Shown one piece after another: positions 25,025-32,685 of a DNA stretch of 54,194 nucleotides. This DNA comes from Clostridiales bacterium. GTDB lineage: Bacteria > Bacillota > Clostridia > Christensenellales > Aristaeellaceae. The stretch is taken from the NCBI GenBank assembly GCA_004556155.1, contig SFIM01000014.1:1-54194 (forward strand), read 5' to 3'. The notes under the pieces were generated by a model that was not told the origin of the DNA, searched no databases, and was given only the letters and a program-made list of their open reading frames with translations. The stretch's first letter is position 1, and the number at the start of each line of letters is the position of its first letter. A program made the position numbers and the translations under genes.

Positions 25025-25849
25025 CTATTCCTGCGCGCGCTGGCGGCAGACCTCATACATCATCACCGTTGCGGCGCAGGCTACGTTGAAGGAGCTGGCG
25101 CTGGAGGTATCCGCCATGGGGATGGTGGCCAGCAGGTCGCACCCCTCCTTGAAGGCGCGGCACAGCCCCTCGGTTTCGTTGCCGATCATCAGCAGCGTGG
25201 GCAGCCTGAAATCCACCTGCGTAATGTTCAACTGCTTATGCGCCGTGGTGCCGATGACCTGAAAGCCGGGATGCAGATCACGCTGCCGGGCAATCCAATC
25301 AAACACCGTGTCGTTATCCGCCATGCGGATGGCGGGCAGATTGAAGAACGAGCCCATGGAGGCCGTGATGACCTCCGGCTGGTAAAGATCCACACCGTGG
25401 CCGGTCAGAATCAATCCATCCGCTCCCAGCGCGTCGGCGGAGCGGATGATGGAGCCCAGGTTGCCATGGTTGGAAGGACGATCAAACAAAATATACAGCG
25501 GGCAGGGGCTATCGTGCATCAGCGCGGGATCATCCGGCCGCATGCGCAGGATGGCCAGCAGCTCGGAGGTATCGGTTTTGCCGCTTAGCTCCTGCATAAG
25601 ATTGGAGGACAGCTGATAATGCGTATCGCAGGAAACGGTATCCAGCACCTCCTGCGCCCAGCGGGAGAGGGGCGTTTCGGGGCTGTATAAAAGGCTCGTA
25701 AACTGCCAGCCATTGCGGATGGCGTGGTTGATATTGCGCACGCCTTCCACCAGGAACTCGCCGTAGCGGTAGCGCTTGTTGCGGTTGGTGCGCAGTACCT
25801 CAAACTTTTGATAGGCGGCGTTTTTGCTCATGACCCGGACGGTATTCAC
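25025..25849 (-). CDS. SpoU/TrmH family RNA 2'-O-ribose methyltransferase
   Basis: A 274-residue SPOUT enzyme that methylates a ribose in tRNA or rRNA using S-adenosylmethionine. All three SpoU motifs are present: motif 1 DRPSNHGNLGSIIRSADALG, motif 2 LLMIGNETEGL and motif 3 SSASSFNVACAATVMMYEV, which form the knotted cofactor site. The N-terminal part (about 1-110) is a substrate-binding domain, as in RlmB/TsnR-like proteins. Start is GTG at 25849, seven bases after AAGGAGG, overlapping the FRG gene stop (GTGA). The target nucleotide is unknown. Confidence 0.92.
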   Translation of the reverse strand: MNTVRVMSKNAAYQKFEVLRTNRNKRYRYGEFLVEGVRNINHAIRNGWQFTSLLYSPETPLSRWAQEVLDTVSCDTHYQLSSNLMQELSGKTDTSELLAILRMRPDDPALMHDSPCPLYILFDRPSNHGNLGSIIRSADALGADGLILTGHGVDLYQPEVITASMGSFFNLPAIRMADNDTVFDWIARQRDLHPGFQVIGTTAHKQLNITQVDFRLPTLLMIGNETEGLCRAFKEGCDLLATIPMADTSSASSFNVACAATVMMYEVCRQRAQE

Positions 25850-26664
25850 GGCTGTTCCTCCTTGGCGTGTTCGGCGTTATAGCGCGGCCCCAGCGGGGCG
25901 TAGCGGCGGGCGATCCAGCGGCAGATGCCGTCCAGCCCAGGATAAATCATGCGCTCGGAAATGTTGATGTAGTCCAGCTTGTCGCGGATTTCCAGCTTGG
26001 CCTTTTTGCTGATGATCAGGCGCACAAAGCACTCGCTTTCGGGCAGATCCAGCAGCGTCACCGCAGGATCGGACACGGCGGAAAACAGCGCGTACTGGTT
26101 GGCGATGCGGTTGACCGTGGAGGCAGGCTCAAAGAACAGCGCGAAGGGCTGATCGGAAAGCGCCTGCAGGGAGGTGAAGTTGTGCGCCACATCCTCTAAG
26201 ATATCGCGGGTGAAGATATCGGCACGCTGCTCGCTCAGCTTTTGACGCAGGGAGGGAGGCAGGTTGGCGTTTACATCCTCGATGTTCACGCACCAGATCA
26301 CGCCGTCGCGGTCATAGTAATCAATATCTTCGGTGGCAAAGTGCGCGGCCACAAGGGGCGAATAGGTCCAGTCCAGCAGGCGCGTGGGTAGGCCGAACTG
26401 CTGGCCCATGGCCACCAGCTCCCAAAATGAATTGCAGCCCTGCAGCTCGGTGTAGCCGTATTTCATAAAGGAGCGCAGCAGGATCTTTTCCAGCGACAGA
26501 TCCTGCGGGCAGGCGCGGTTGAGCGAGGGCGTGAGCGCCCATTGGCCATCGGACATGCCGCGATAGACGCGGTTGTTGCGATAGCGCATGATGGCGGGAT
26601 CCCATACGTTTTCAAACACGGCGCTGTGCAGCGCGTCCCAGCTTTCAATCAGTACGTCGCGCAT
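25846..26664 (-). CDS. FRG domain-containing protein
   Basis: A 272-residue protein with an FRG domain (named for a Phe-Arg-Gly motif). The diagnostic parts are VYRGMSDGQWALTPSLNR (about residues 33-50) and FGLPTRLLDWTYSPLVAAHF (about 89-109). The domain resembles ADP-ribosyltransferase folds and is found in phage, toxin and defence settings, but its activity is not established here. No signal or membrane segment is seen. AAAGGAGG precedes the ATG at 26664. The gene overlaps its neighbours on both sides (SGNH upstream by 16 bases, SpoU downstream by 4), so the three are tightly coupled. Confidence 0.88.
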   Translation of the reverse strand: MRDVLIESWDALHSAVFENVWDPAIMRYRNNRVYRGMSDGQWALTPSLNRACPQDLSLEKILLRSFMKYGYTELQGCNSFWELVAMGQQFGLPTRLLDWTYSPLVAAHFATEDIDYYDRDGVIWCVNIEDVNANLPPSLRQKLSEQRADIFTRDILEDVAHNFTSLQALSDQPFALFFEPASTVNRIANQYALFSAVSDPAVTLLDLPESECFVRLIISKKAKLEIRDKLDYINISERMIYPGLDGICRWIARRYAPLGPRYNAEHAKEEQP

Positions 26665-27350
26665 GCAAAATCCTCCTTTGTGCTGCCTTGCAGCGTATCG
26701 CGCGCAATACTGCGCAGCGTGGCGGCGGTATCGGGGGCGATATCAGGAATGCCGTCCAGCGTGCGGGGATCGCGCCCGCTCAGCGCGGCGAAGAACACGC
26801 ACGCGGCCAGATAGGTTCCATCAGGGCTGGGATGATAATGATCGGGCATGTAGAGCCCAATTTCAGGGCGCGTATCATGGCACAGGCGGAAAGCGTCGCC
26901 CACCGGAACCAGCAGCGCGTTCTGCTGCTTTGCGGCCTGGCGGCAGGCGTCGCGCAGGGCCTCATGCATCTGCTGATAGGTCATGCCTGTGCCCTGCAGC
27001 TTTTCGGTGCCGTCCTCATAGGCCCAGGTCTGATAGATGACAAACCGCTCTCGGCAGGGGAGCTGGCTGCACAGCGTGCGCACAGCGGCGAGATAGCGCT
27101 CCGGATGGCCGGCAGGGCTGAAGGACTGATCCTGCAATACAATCATATCCCAGGCGCGCTGCTCGTGGGTTTCGTGCAGGAGGGGATACATCTCGTTATC
27201 GGGATCGGCATAGCGCTCCAGATACCAGCCGCCCTTGGTGACGGCGGCGGTCTGGATGGAATAGCCTGCGGCGCAAGAGAGCTTTTCCAGCATCGCGGGC
27301 AGATCGTGACAATAGGTAAAGCTGTTGCCGACAAAGAGCAGCTTTTTCAT
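26649..27350 (-). CDS. SGNH/GDSL-type hydrolase
   Basis: A 233-residue serine hydrolase of the SGNH fold. Block I is LLFVGNSFTYCHDLP with the nucleophile serine near residue 10. The catalytic Asp-His pair lies in MPDHYHPSPDGTYLAA near residue 190. The sequence resembles the DUF4886-like group. It has no signal peptide. CAGGAGGCC precedes the ATG at 27350 and a good promoter lies at 27386-27414. It leads the operon with the FRG and SpoU genes. Substrate, perhaps an acetylated sugar or other ester, is unknown. Confidence 0.85.
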   Translation of the reverse strand: MKKLLFVGNSFTYCHDLPAMLEKLSCAAGYSIQTAAVTKGGWYLERYADPDNEMYPLLHETHEQRAWDMIVLQDQSFSPAGHPERYLAAVRTLCSQLPCRERFVIYQTWAYEDGTEKLQGTGMTYQQMHEALRDACRQAAKQQNALLVPVGDAFRLCHDTRPEIGLYMPDHYHPSPDGTYLAACVFFAALSGRDPRTLDGIPDIAPDTAATLRSIARDTLQGSTKEDFACATY

Positions 27351-27385
27351 TCCTGGCCTCCTGAAGGGAGATTTTTACTTTTATC

Positions 27386-27414
27386 AGTATAGCATAGGCG
27401 GCGGCTTTGTTCAA
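27386..27414 (-). promoter_or_regulatory. Promoter of the SGNH-FRG-SpoU operon
   Basis: On the minus strand, -35 TTGAAC (27409-27414) and -10 TATACT (27386-27391), 17-base spacer. Confidence 0.7.
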
Positions 27415-27436
27415 TGAAAAACCCCAAAGGATTTGA

Positions 27437-27465
27437 TTGACAGCCGGGGCGCAGCGCGGTAATAT
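27437..27465 (+). promoter_or_regulatory. Promoter of the TSUP permease gene
   Basis: -35 TTGACA (27437-27442), 17-base spacer, -10 TAATAT (27460-27465). It diverges from the SGNH promoter 22 bases away. Confidence 0.75.
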
Positions 27466-27509
27466 AAAAAGCGTGCGCCAGAAAGGCGATGGGGAAGGAA
27501 GAAGTACGA

Positions 27510-28229
27510 ATGGTTTGGTGGCTGATTGCGACGGCGGCGTCGGCGTTTGTAAAGGGACTGTGCGGCTTTGCCAATACGCTGGTATTTGATACGATTATGG
27601 GCTTTACGGCCGATCCTGCATTGATCACGCCGGTGGAGGTGGTTATCAATACTCCCAGCAACTGCATTATGGTGTGGCGCGAGCGGCAGTATATCCAGTG
27701 GAAAAAGTGCCTGCCGGTGACGGCGCTGATCATCCTGGGTTCCATTCCGGGCATGCTGATGCTTAAGAGCTTTAACGCGCAATGGCTGAAGGCGGTTTTC
27801 GGCGTGATTGTAGCGCTGCTTGGCGTGGAAATGCTGCTGCGTGATCTGCACCATCAGAAGATGAAATCCAACCCCGTGGTGCTGACGCTGATTGGCCTTT
27901 TGTCCGGCGTGATGTGCGGCCTGTTTGGCATCGGTGCGCTGACGGCGGCCTATATGAGCCGCGTGACGGATGATACCGCGTCCTTCCGCGCCAACATCTG
28001 CGTGGCCTTCCTGGCAAACGCTGTCTTCCGCTGCGCCGCCTACGCCTGGCTGGGCATCATCACCTGGGAGACGGTGAAAATTTCGCTGCTGATGCTGCCG
28101 GTGATGGTGGTGTTTGTGCTGCTTGGCATGCGCTGCGCGCGCCTGCTGCCCGAAAAGCTGGTTAAGCGCTGCGTAACGGTGGCGTTGATTATCTCCGGCT
28201 TGGCGTTGGTGATTAAAAACGTGATTTAA
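27510..28229 (+). CDS. TSUP (TauE/SafE) family membrane permease
   Basis: A 239-residue membrane protein with about seven or eight hydrophobic segments and two TauE/SafE-like repeats. The repeats begin near FVKGLCGFANTLVFDTIMGF and GVMCGLFGIGALTAAYMSRV. Family members export or import sulfite, sulfoacetate and other small organosulfur or carboxylate anions. GGAAGGAAG lies upstream of the ATG at 27510; an ATG at 27489 is too close to its purine run. It is a monocistronic unit between its own promoter and the convergent SecG gene. Substrate not predictable. Confidence 0.85.
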   Translation: MVWWLIATAASAFVKGLCGFANTLVFDTIMGFTADPALITPVEVVINTPSNCIMVWRERQYIQWKKCLPVTALIILGSIPGMLMLKSFNAQWLKAVFGVIVALLGVEMLLRDLHHQKMKSNPVVLTLIGLLSGVMCGLFGIGALTAAYMSRVTDDTASFRANICVAFLANAVFRCAAYAWLGIITWETVKISLLMLPVMVVFVLLGMRCARLLPEKLVKRCVTVALIISGLALVIKNVI

Positions 28230-28355
28230 GAAAGCAAAATACAATTAAAAACGTAGAAAGCGAACGGGGGAAAGGCTGCTTTTATCCGGGCGCTTTTTGT
28301 TTTGGATGCGAGACGTCGTTGCTTTCTTTCGCCTTTATCCTGAAAGATGATACGC

Positions 28356-28386
28356 AAAAAACGGGCACTCGCACGCAGCGCCCGTT
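28356..28386 (-). terminator. secG terminator
   Basis: AACGGGC (28360-28366) and GCCCGTT (28380-28386), followed on the minus strand by TTTTTT. The 28230-28355 stretch holds only a weaker hairpin for the convergent permease gene. Confidence 0.8.
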
Positions 28387-28408
28387 ATGCTTTTGCCTGA
28401 AAGAGGGA

Positions 28409-28645
28409 TTAGCCGACGAAAATCATGATCAGCGCCAGCACGACGAACACGGCGGCGGAAATCTTGGTGGCCAGGGCCAGCTTGGCCTCCAGCGCGGCGT
28501 TCTTGGCCTTGCCAAAGAAAGTTTCAGTGCTGCCAGAGATGGCGCCCATGCCGTCGGAATCGCTGCTCTGCAGCAGTACGGTAACGATCATCACCAGGGA
28601 CGCGATGATCAGAAGAATGTTCAGAATGATTTGCAGTGCATTCAT
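28409..28645 (-). CDS. secG: Preprotein translocase subunit SecG
   Basis: A 78-residue protein with two transmembrane helices (about residues 3-23 and 57-77). The conserved cytoplasmic loop LLQSSDSDGMGAISGSTETFFGK lies between them, which is diagnostic for SecG. It joins SecY and SecE in the membrane channel and assists SecA-driven export. AAGGAGG lies before the ATG at 28645, and it has its own promoter and terminator. Genes often found after secG (rnr, smpB) are absent; the next gene on this strand is unrelated. Confidence 0.95.
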   Translation of the reverse strand: MNALQIILNILLIIASLVMIVTVLLQSSDSDGMGAISGSTETFFGKAKNAALEAKLALATKISAAVFVVLALIMIFVG

Positions 28646-28678
28646 GGTGTAAAAACCTCCTTGAAATCAGCGAGTATT

Positions 28679-28707
28679 ATCATACCATATCAACGACGGA
28701 ATTACAA
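28679..28707 (-). promoter_or_regulatory. secG promoter
   Basis: On the minus strand, -35 TTGTAA (28702-28707), 17-base spacer, -10 TATGAT (28679-28684). Confidence 0.6.
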
Positions 28708-28753
28708 GCGGTTTTTTAGATATTTACCGTTTTTTCCAAATCTGGGGCGAAAA

Positions 28754-30388
28754 TCAGGACAGATTCTGCGCCTCCACCAGCATGTCGCCGCCGTAGCGCT
28801 TGCGCAGCAGCGGCTTTTCAATCTTGCCGGTGGGGTTGCGCGGCACTGGGGCGAAAATGATCCGACGCGGGCGCTTGTAGCGCGGCAATTGCATACAGAA
28901 AGCGTCGATGCTCTCCTGCGTGCAGGTGTGGCCGGGTTGTACCTCGATGATCGCCGCTGCGATTTCGCCCAGGCGCTTGTCTGGCAGGCCGATTACGGCC
29001 ACATCCTTTACATCGGGATGCGCGCTGAGAAAGTTTTCAATCTGCACGGGATACAGGTTTTCGCCGCCGGTGATGATCACATCCTTTTTGCGATCTACGA
29101 GGAAGATAAAGCCCTCTTCATCCGCCATGGCCATATCGCCCGTCAACAGCCAGCCATCGCGCAGCGTGGCCGCGGTGGCCTTGGGGTCGTTGTAATAGCA
29201 GGTCATCACGCCCGGGCCTTTGACACACAGCTCACCCACTTCGCCCTGCGGAACAGGGCGGCCTTGATCATCTACAATCTTGGCTTCCCAGCCGTAGCCC
29301 GCCTTGCCGATTGCGCCCACCTTGCGGATGTTTTCTACCCCCAAATGCACGCAGCCGGGGCCGATAGACTCGCTCAGGCCGTAGTTGGTATCATATTGAT
29401 GGTGCGGAAAATACCGCTGCCAGTGATGAATCAGGCTTTGCGGCACAGGCTGTGCGCCGATGTGCATCAGCCGCCACTGCGACAGCTGATAATCGCTGAG
29501 CCGCACGTCGCCGCGATCCAGCGCGCCCAGAATATCCTGTGCCCAGGGCACTAATAGCCACACGATGGTGCAGCGCTCCTCGCTGACGGCCTCCAGGATA
29601 TACTCAGGCTTGTTGCCCTTGAGCAGCACGGCGCGGCCGCCTGAATACAGCGAGCCGAACCAGTGCATCTTTGCGCCCGTATGATACAGCGGCGGAATGC
29701 AGAGAAACACATCCTCGCGCGTTTGACCATGATGGCGCTGCTCCACCACGGCGGCGTGGGACAGGCTTTCATGGTTGTGCAGGATGGCTTTTGGAAAGCC
29801 TGTGGTGCCGGAGGAAAAGTAGATCGCCGCGTCGTCCTGCTCGGATACGGGGATCATGGGATCGGTGCTTGCGGCCTGCGCGCACAGCAGCGGATAGCTC
29901 TCGGCAAAGGTGGGGCAGGTACTGCCCACATAGAACAGCGGGCAGGACTGTGCCAGCGTCGGGGCCAGCTCCTCCACGCGGCCGATAAATTCCGGCCCGA
30001 ATACCAGCGCGTCGGCCTCGGCTAAATGCATGCAGTAGTCGATTTCATCCGCCGTATAGCGGAAATTGAGCGGCACGGCCAGCGCGCCTGCCTTGAGGAT
30101 ACCAAAGTATATGGGCAGCCATTCCAGACAGTTCATCAGCAGGATGGCCACCTTTTTGCCCTTGCCAAGCCCCCGGCTGAGCAGCAGATTGGCAAAGCGG
30201 CTGGCGTGCTCGTCAAACTCCCGCCAGGTAATCTCCCGCCGGTAGCAGGGCGCGTTGGCAGGCTCGATCAGTTCATATTCCTTCCAGGTGACGCGGCGCT
30301 TTTGCGCGTGCTCGGGATTGATCTCTACCAGCGCTGTATCCTCGCCAAACTCGCGGGCATTGCGGCGCAGCAAATCGGTAATGGGCAT
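28754..30388 (-). CDS. Acyl-CoA synthetase / AMP-dependent ligase
   Basis: A 544-residue adenylate-forming ligase of the ANL superfamily. Core motifs are YFSSGTTGFPKAILHNH (P-loop A3), YGLSES (A5), TGDMAMADEEGFIFLVDRKKD (A7-A8) and PRNPTGKIEKPLLR (A10, with the catalytic lysine). It probably activates a fatty or aromatic carboxylic acid to its CoA thioester. An insertion near residues 30-50 (QKRRVTWKEYELIEPAN) partly repeats the following TWREFD motif, an unusual local duplication. AAGGAGGCG lies before the ATG at 30388. The gene sits directly downstream of a short Tyr-rich leader ORF and a terminator (30413-30446), suggesting attenuation. Confidence 0.9.
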   Translation of the reverse strand: MPITDLLRRNAREFGEDTALVEINPEHAQKRRVTWKEYELIEPANAPCYRREITWREFDEHASRFANLLLSRGLGKGKKVAILLMNCLEWLPIYFGILKAGALAVPLNFRYTADEIDYCMHLAEADALVFGPEFIGRVEELAPTLAQSCPLFYVGSTCPTFAESYPLLCAQAASTDPMIPVSEQDDAAIYFSSGTTGFPKAILHNHESLSHAAVVEQRHHGQTREDVFLCIPPLYHTGAKMHWFGSLYSGGRAVLLKGNKPEYILEAVSEERCTIVWLLVPWAQDILGALDRGDVRLSDYQLSQWRLMHIGAQPVPQSLIHHWQRYFPHHQYDTNYGLSESIGPGCVHLGVENIRKVGAIGKAGYGWEAKIVDDQGRPVPQGEVGELCVKGPGVMTCYYNDPKATAATLRDGWLLTGDMAMADEEGFIFLVDRKKDVIITGGENLYPVQIENFLSAHPDVKDVAVIGLPDKRLGEIAAAIIEVQPGHTCTQESIDAFCMQLPRYKRPRRIIFAPVPRNPTGKIEKPLLRKRYGGDMLVEAQNLS

Positions 30389-30412
30389 GAGAAACGCCTC
30401 CTTATCATTGAA

Positions 30413-30446
30413 AATAAAAACGCCGCGGCACTGTGGCTGCGGCGTT
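30413..30446 (-). terminator. Terminator/attenuator upstream of the AMP-ligase gene
   Basis: AACGCCGC (30419-30426) and GCGGCGTT (30439-30446). On the minus strand the stem is followed by TTTTTATTTT, a canonical intrinsic terminator, 25 bases before the ligase start. A segment of the leader ORF (30511-30517) can pair with its 5' arm region (30435-30441). Confidence 0.85.
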
Positions 30447-30478
30447 GTAATGCGGCGATGCAGGCTCGTTTACAGCCA

Positions 30479-30553
30479 TTACAAAGCCAGCCGCACCTGA
30501 TAGCCATAGGCGCAGCCGTAATAATAGCCGTAAACGCGGGTGAAAAGCAGCAT
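30479..30553 (-). CDS. 24-residue Tyr-rich leader peptide ORF
   Basis: A short ORF with ATG at 30553 and TAA at 30479-30481. Its middle reads VYGYYYGCAYGY, so six of 24 residues are tyrosine. GGAAGGAGCC lies upstream at good spacing, and a TATAAT box is 31 bases before the start. An intrinsic terminator follows and then the AMP-ligase gene. The arrangement looks like a leader peptide of a transcription attenuator. It may instead be a free-standing small protein. No homologue is known to me. Confidence 0.55.
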   Translation of the reverse strand: MLLFTRVYGYYYGCAYGYQVRLAL

Positions 30554-30583
30554 GGGTAAAGGCTCCTTCCGATGAATAATATG

Positions 30584-30589
30584 ATTATA
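30584..30589 (-). promoter_or_regulatory. -10 box of the leader ORF / AMP-ligase transcript
   Basis: Consensus TATAAT on the minus strand. No convincing -35 is seen 17 bases upstream. Confidence 0.5.
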
Positions 30590-30616
30590 GCATAGGCCTG
30601 CGCGCGGCGGTGTTTT

Positions 30617-30674
30617 TTCATTGTATTAAAAGAGTTAAAAGCGGCGGTTCATTGTATTAAAAGCGGCGGTTCGC
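30617..30674. repeat. Short imperfect tandem repeat
   Basis: The unit ATTGTATTAAAAG...CGGCGGTTC occurs twice (30620-30650 and 30651-30672). The first copy has a nine-base insert AGTTAAAAG. It lies between divergent promoters. Confidence 0.7.
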
Positions 30675-30676
30675 GC

Positions 30677-30705
30677 TTGCACGATTGCCCGATTGATGGT
30701 ACAAT
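30677..30705 (+). promoter_or_regulatory. Promoter of the sugar kinase-like gene
   Basis: -35 TTGCAC (30677-30682), 17-base spacer, -10 TACAAT (30700-30705). Confidence 0.65.
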
Positions 30706-30736
30706 GAAGATCAACCAAAAGAACGGAGAAAACAGC

Positions 30737-31798
30737 ATGCAGAAAATTCTAAGCGCCTTTGACCTGGAAGGCCGTGTCCTGTGCTGTGAGCCCTATGGCG
30801 AAGGGCATATCAATTCCACCTATCATGTAACCACCGACGCGCCGCATGATTATATCCTGCAGCGCATCAATACAACCGTTTTTCCGGATGCGGAGCTGCT
30901 GATGCGAAACGTTGATCTGGTCACCGGCCATCTGCGCCGCAAGGGCCTGGACAACCGCCATGTGCTCACCCTGGTGCCTGCGCGAAACGGCGCGCTCTTC
31001 TGCCGCGACGATCAGGGCGATTGCTATCGCCTGGTGGAGTTTGTGCAGGGCGGCCTTTGCCTGCAGGCACCGCGCGATGCGACGGATTTTGAGCAGAGCG
31101 GCGCGGCTTTCGGTCAGTTTCAGATGCAGCTGAGCGATTTTGACGCCAGCTTGCTGGGTGAAACCATCCCGCATTTTCATGATACCCCGCGCCGTTTTCA
31201 GGCGCTGCACGCGGCAATTGAGCGCGACGCGCTGGGCCGCGCGGCGGGCGTTCAGCGTGAAATTGATTTTGCCCTGGCGCGCGAGGCGCGGGCCGCTGGG
31301 CTGGTGGATGCGCTGGCTAAGGGCGAAATCCCCCTGCGCGTAACGCACAACGATACCAAGCTGAACAACGTGATCCTGGACGCAGCGACGATGGAGCCGC
31401 TGTGCGTGATTGATCTGGATACCGTGATGCCAGGCGCGGCGGCCTATGACTTTGGCGATTCCATCCGCTTTGGCGCGAATACCGCCGCCGAGGATGAGTG
31501 CGATTTGTCTCTTGTATCGCTGTCCCTGCCGCTGTTTGAGGCCTATGCCCGCGGCTTCCTGGGCGCGTGCGGCGCGCATTTGACGGAGGCTGAAAAGCAA
31601 TCCCTGCAGCTGGGTTCCTGGATGATGACCATGGAGTGTGGCGCGCGCTTCCTGACGGATTATCTGGACGGCGACGTGTATTTCTCTATCCACCGGCCTG
31701 AGCATAACCTGGATCGCTGCCGCACGCAGTTTGCCCTGGCGGCGGATATGGAGCGCAAGCAGGCCGAGATGGACGCGATCATTCGCCGCTATTCGTAA
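30737..31798 (+). CDS. APH-fold phosphotransferase, N-acetylhexosamine 1-kinase-like
   Basis: A 353-residue kinase of the aminoglycoside/choline-kinase fold. The catalytic loop is VTHNDTKLNNVILD and the metal-binding aspartate lies in CVIDLDTVMPGAAAYDFGDS. The N-lobe begins with a GEGHINSTYHV loop. The pattern matches the phosphotransferase group that includes NahK, which phosphorylates GlcNAc/GalNAc at C1 during mucin and milk-glycan use. Substrate assignment is tentative, since related enzymes act on other small molecules. CGGAG precedes the ATG at 30737. The last 20 bases overlap the convergent epimerase gene. Confidence 0.82.
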   Translation: MQKILSAFDLEGRVLCCEPYGEGHINSTYHVTTDAPHDYILQRINTTVFPDAELLMRNVDLVTGHLRRKGLDNRHVLTLVPARNGALFCRDDQGDCYRLVEFVQGGLCLQAPRDATDFEQSGAAFGQFQMQLSDFDASLLGETIPHFHDTPRRFQALHAAIERDALGRAAGVQREIDFALAREARAAGLVDALAKGEIPLRVTHNDTKLNNVILDAATMEPLCVIDLDTVMPGAAAYDFGDSIRFGANTAAEDECDLSLVSLSLPLFEAYARGFLGACGAHLTEAEKQSLQLGSWMMTMECGARFLTDYLDGDVYFSIHRPEHNLDRCRTQFALAADMERKQAEMDAIIRRYS

Positions 31799-32636
31799 GC
31801 AGCTGCTGCCGCAGCATGGCCAGTCGGCAGGCGCGGGCGTAGGCCAGCGTCAGGTATTCGACAGGATCCATGCGCGCGTAAGCGTCGTTTTCATGGTGGC
31901 CGCGTTTGCTCAGGGTGGTCAGTTCAAAGGTGAGCGGGCCGTCAAAATGCGCGCGGTTCAGCCGACACATGTTATCCTCCCAATTCGCTGCGCCGTCAAA
32001 GGGCAGCAGGTGCAGATCGTCCAGATAGGTGATCTTTCCTGTGTAATCGCGCACGCCCAGGTTATCGTTCAGGTGCGTGCCCAGCAGTCGATCGCCGTAC
32101 AGCGCCAGCATGTCCTCACTGCGGTTATAGCACATTTCATGCCCACTGTCCCAACAAAAGCCCACCGCTTTTTCGCCCCGGAAATGCGCCATCAGGGTGG
32201 CCAGGTATTCCTGACCCTCGGTGTTTTCCAGGGCGATTTTTACACCCAGCCTTTGCGCCTCGCGCACCACTGTCTCAAAGCGCGCCGCTCCCTCGGGTGT
32301 GGGATCATGCCGCTCAAAGCCGATGTAGGGATGCGCCACCATCAGCGGAACGTCGTTTTCGGCGCAGGCGCGCAGGCACTCGATCAGCTCGGCAAGCATA
32401 TCGGCCGTTTCCTCGCTCGGTTCCCACAGCAGGTTCATGCGGGTATAGGGCGCGTGGATGGATTGATACAGCAGGCCTTCTTCCTTGGCGATGCGGCGGT
32501 AGCACGCGATATCCGCCTCGCGCGACCAGCCGGTGAAAAAGCCCTCGAAGCCGATCTGCCGCAGGGTACGGATCTGCTGCTCATAAGGCAGGGAGAAGGA
32601 TGAGCTGAGCCCCAGACAAAGCTTGGTTTTGTACAT
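31779..32636 (-). CDS. Sugar phosphate isomerase/epimerase (xylose isomerase-like TIM barrel)
   Basis: A 285-residue TIM-barrel protein of the AP endonuclease 2 superfamily. Metal-site segments are SIHAPYTRMN, ALENTEGQEY, FCWDSGHEM and GTHLNDN, with the His, Glu and Asp residues typical of sugar epimerases such as IolE and UxuE-like enzymes. No signal peptide is present. TTGGAGGG precedes the ATG at 32636. It overlaps the convergent kinase gene by 20 bases. Proximity to a sugar kinase suggests a role in carbohydrate breakdown; the substrate is unknown. Confidence 0.85.
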   Translation of the reverse strand: MYKTKLCLGLSSSFSLPYEQQIRTLRQIGFEGFFTGWSREADIACYRRIAKEEGLLYQSIHAPYTRMNLLWEPSEETADMLAELIECLRACAENDVPLMVAHPYIGFERHDPTPEGAARFETVVREAQRLGVKIALENTEGQEYLATLMAHFRGEKAVGFCWDSGHEMCYNRSEDMLALYGDRLLGTHLNDNLGVRDYTGKITYLDDLHLLPFDGAANWEDNMCRLNRAHFDGPLTFELTTLSKRGHHENDAYARMDPVEYLTLAYARACRLAMLRQQLLTNSGE

Positions 32637-32654
32637 AATAAACCCTCCAATAAG

Positions 32655-32685
32655 AAAAAGCGCTGCTGCTTTAGCCGCGCTTTTT
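32655..32685 (-). terminator. Terminator of the Gx-type membrane protein gene
   Basis: AAAAAGCGC (32655-32663) and GCGCTTTTT (32677-32685). The stop codon of the upstream gene lies inside the hairpin. Confidence 0.8.
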
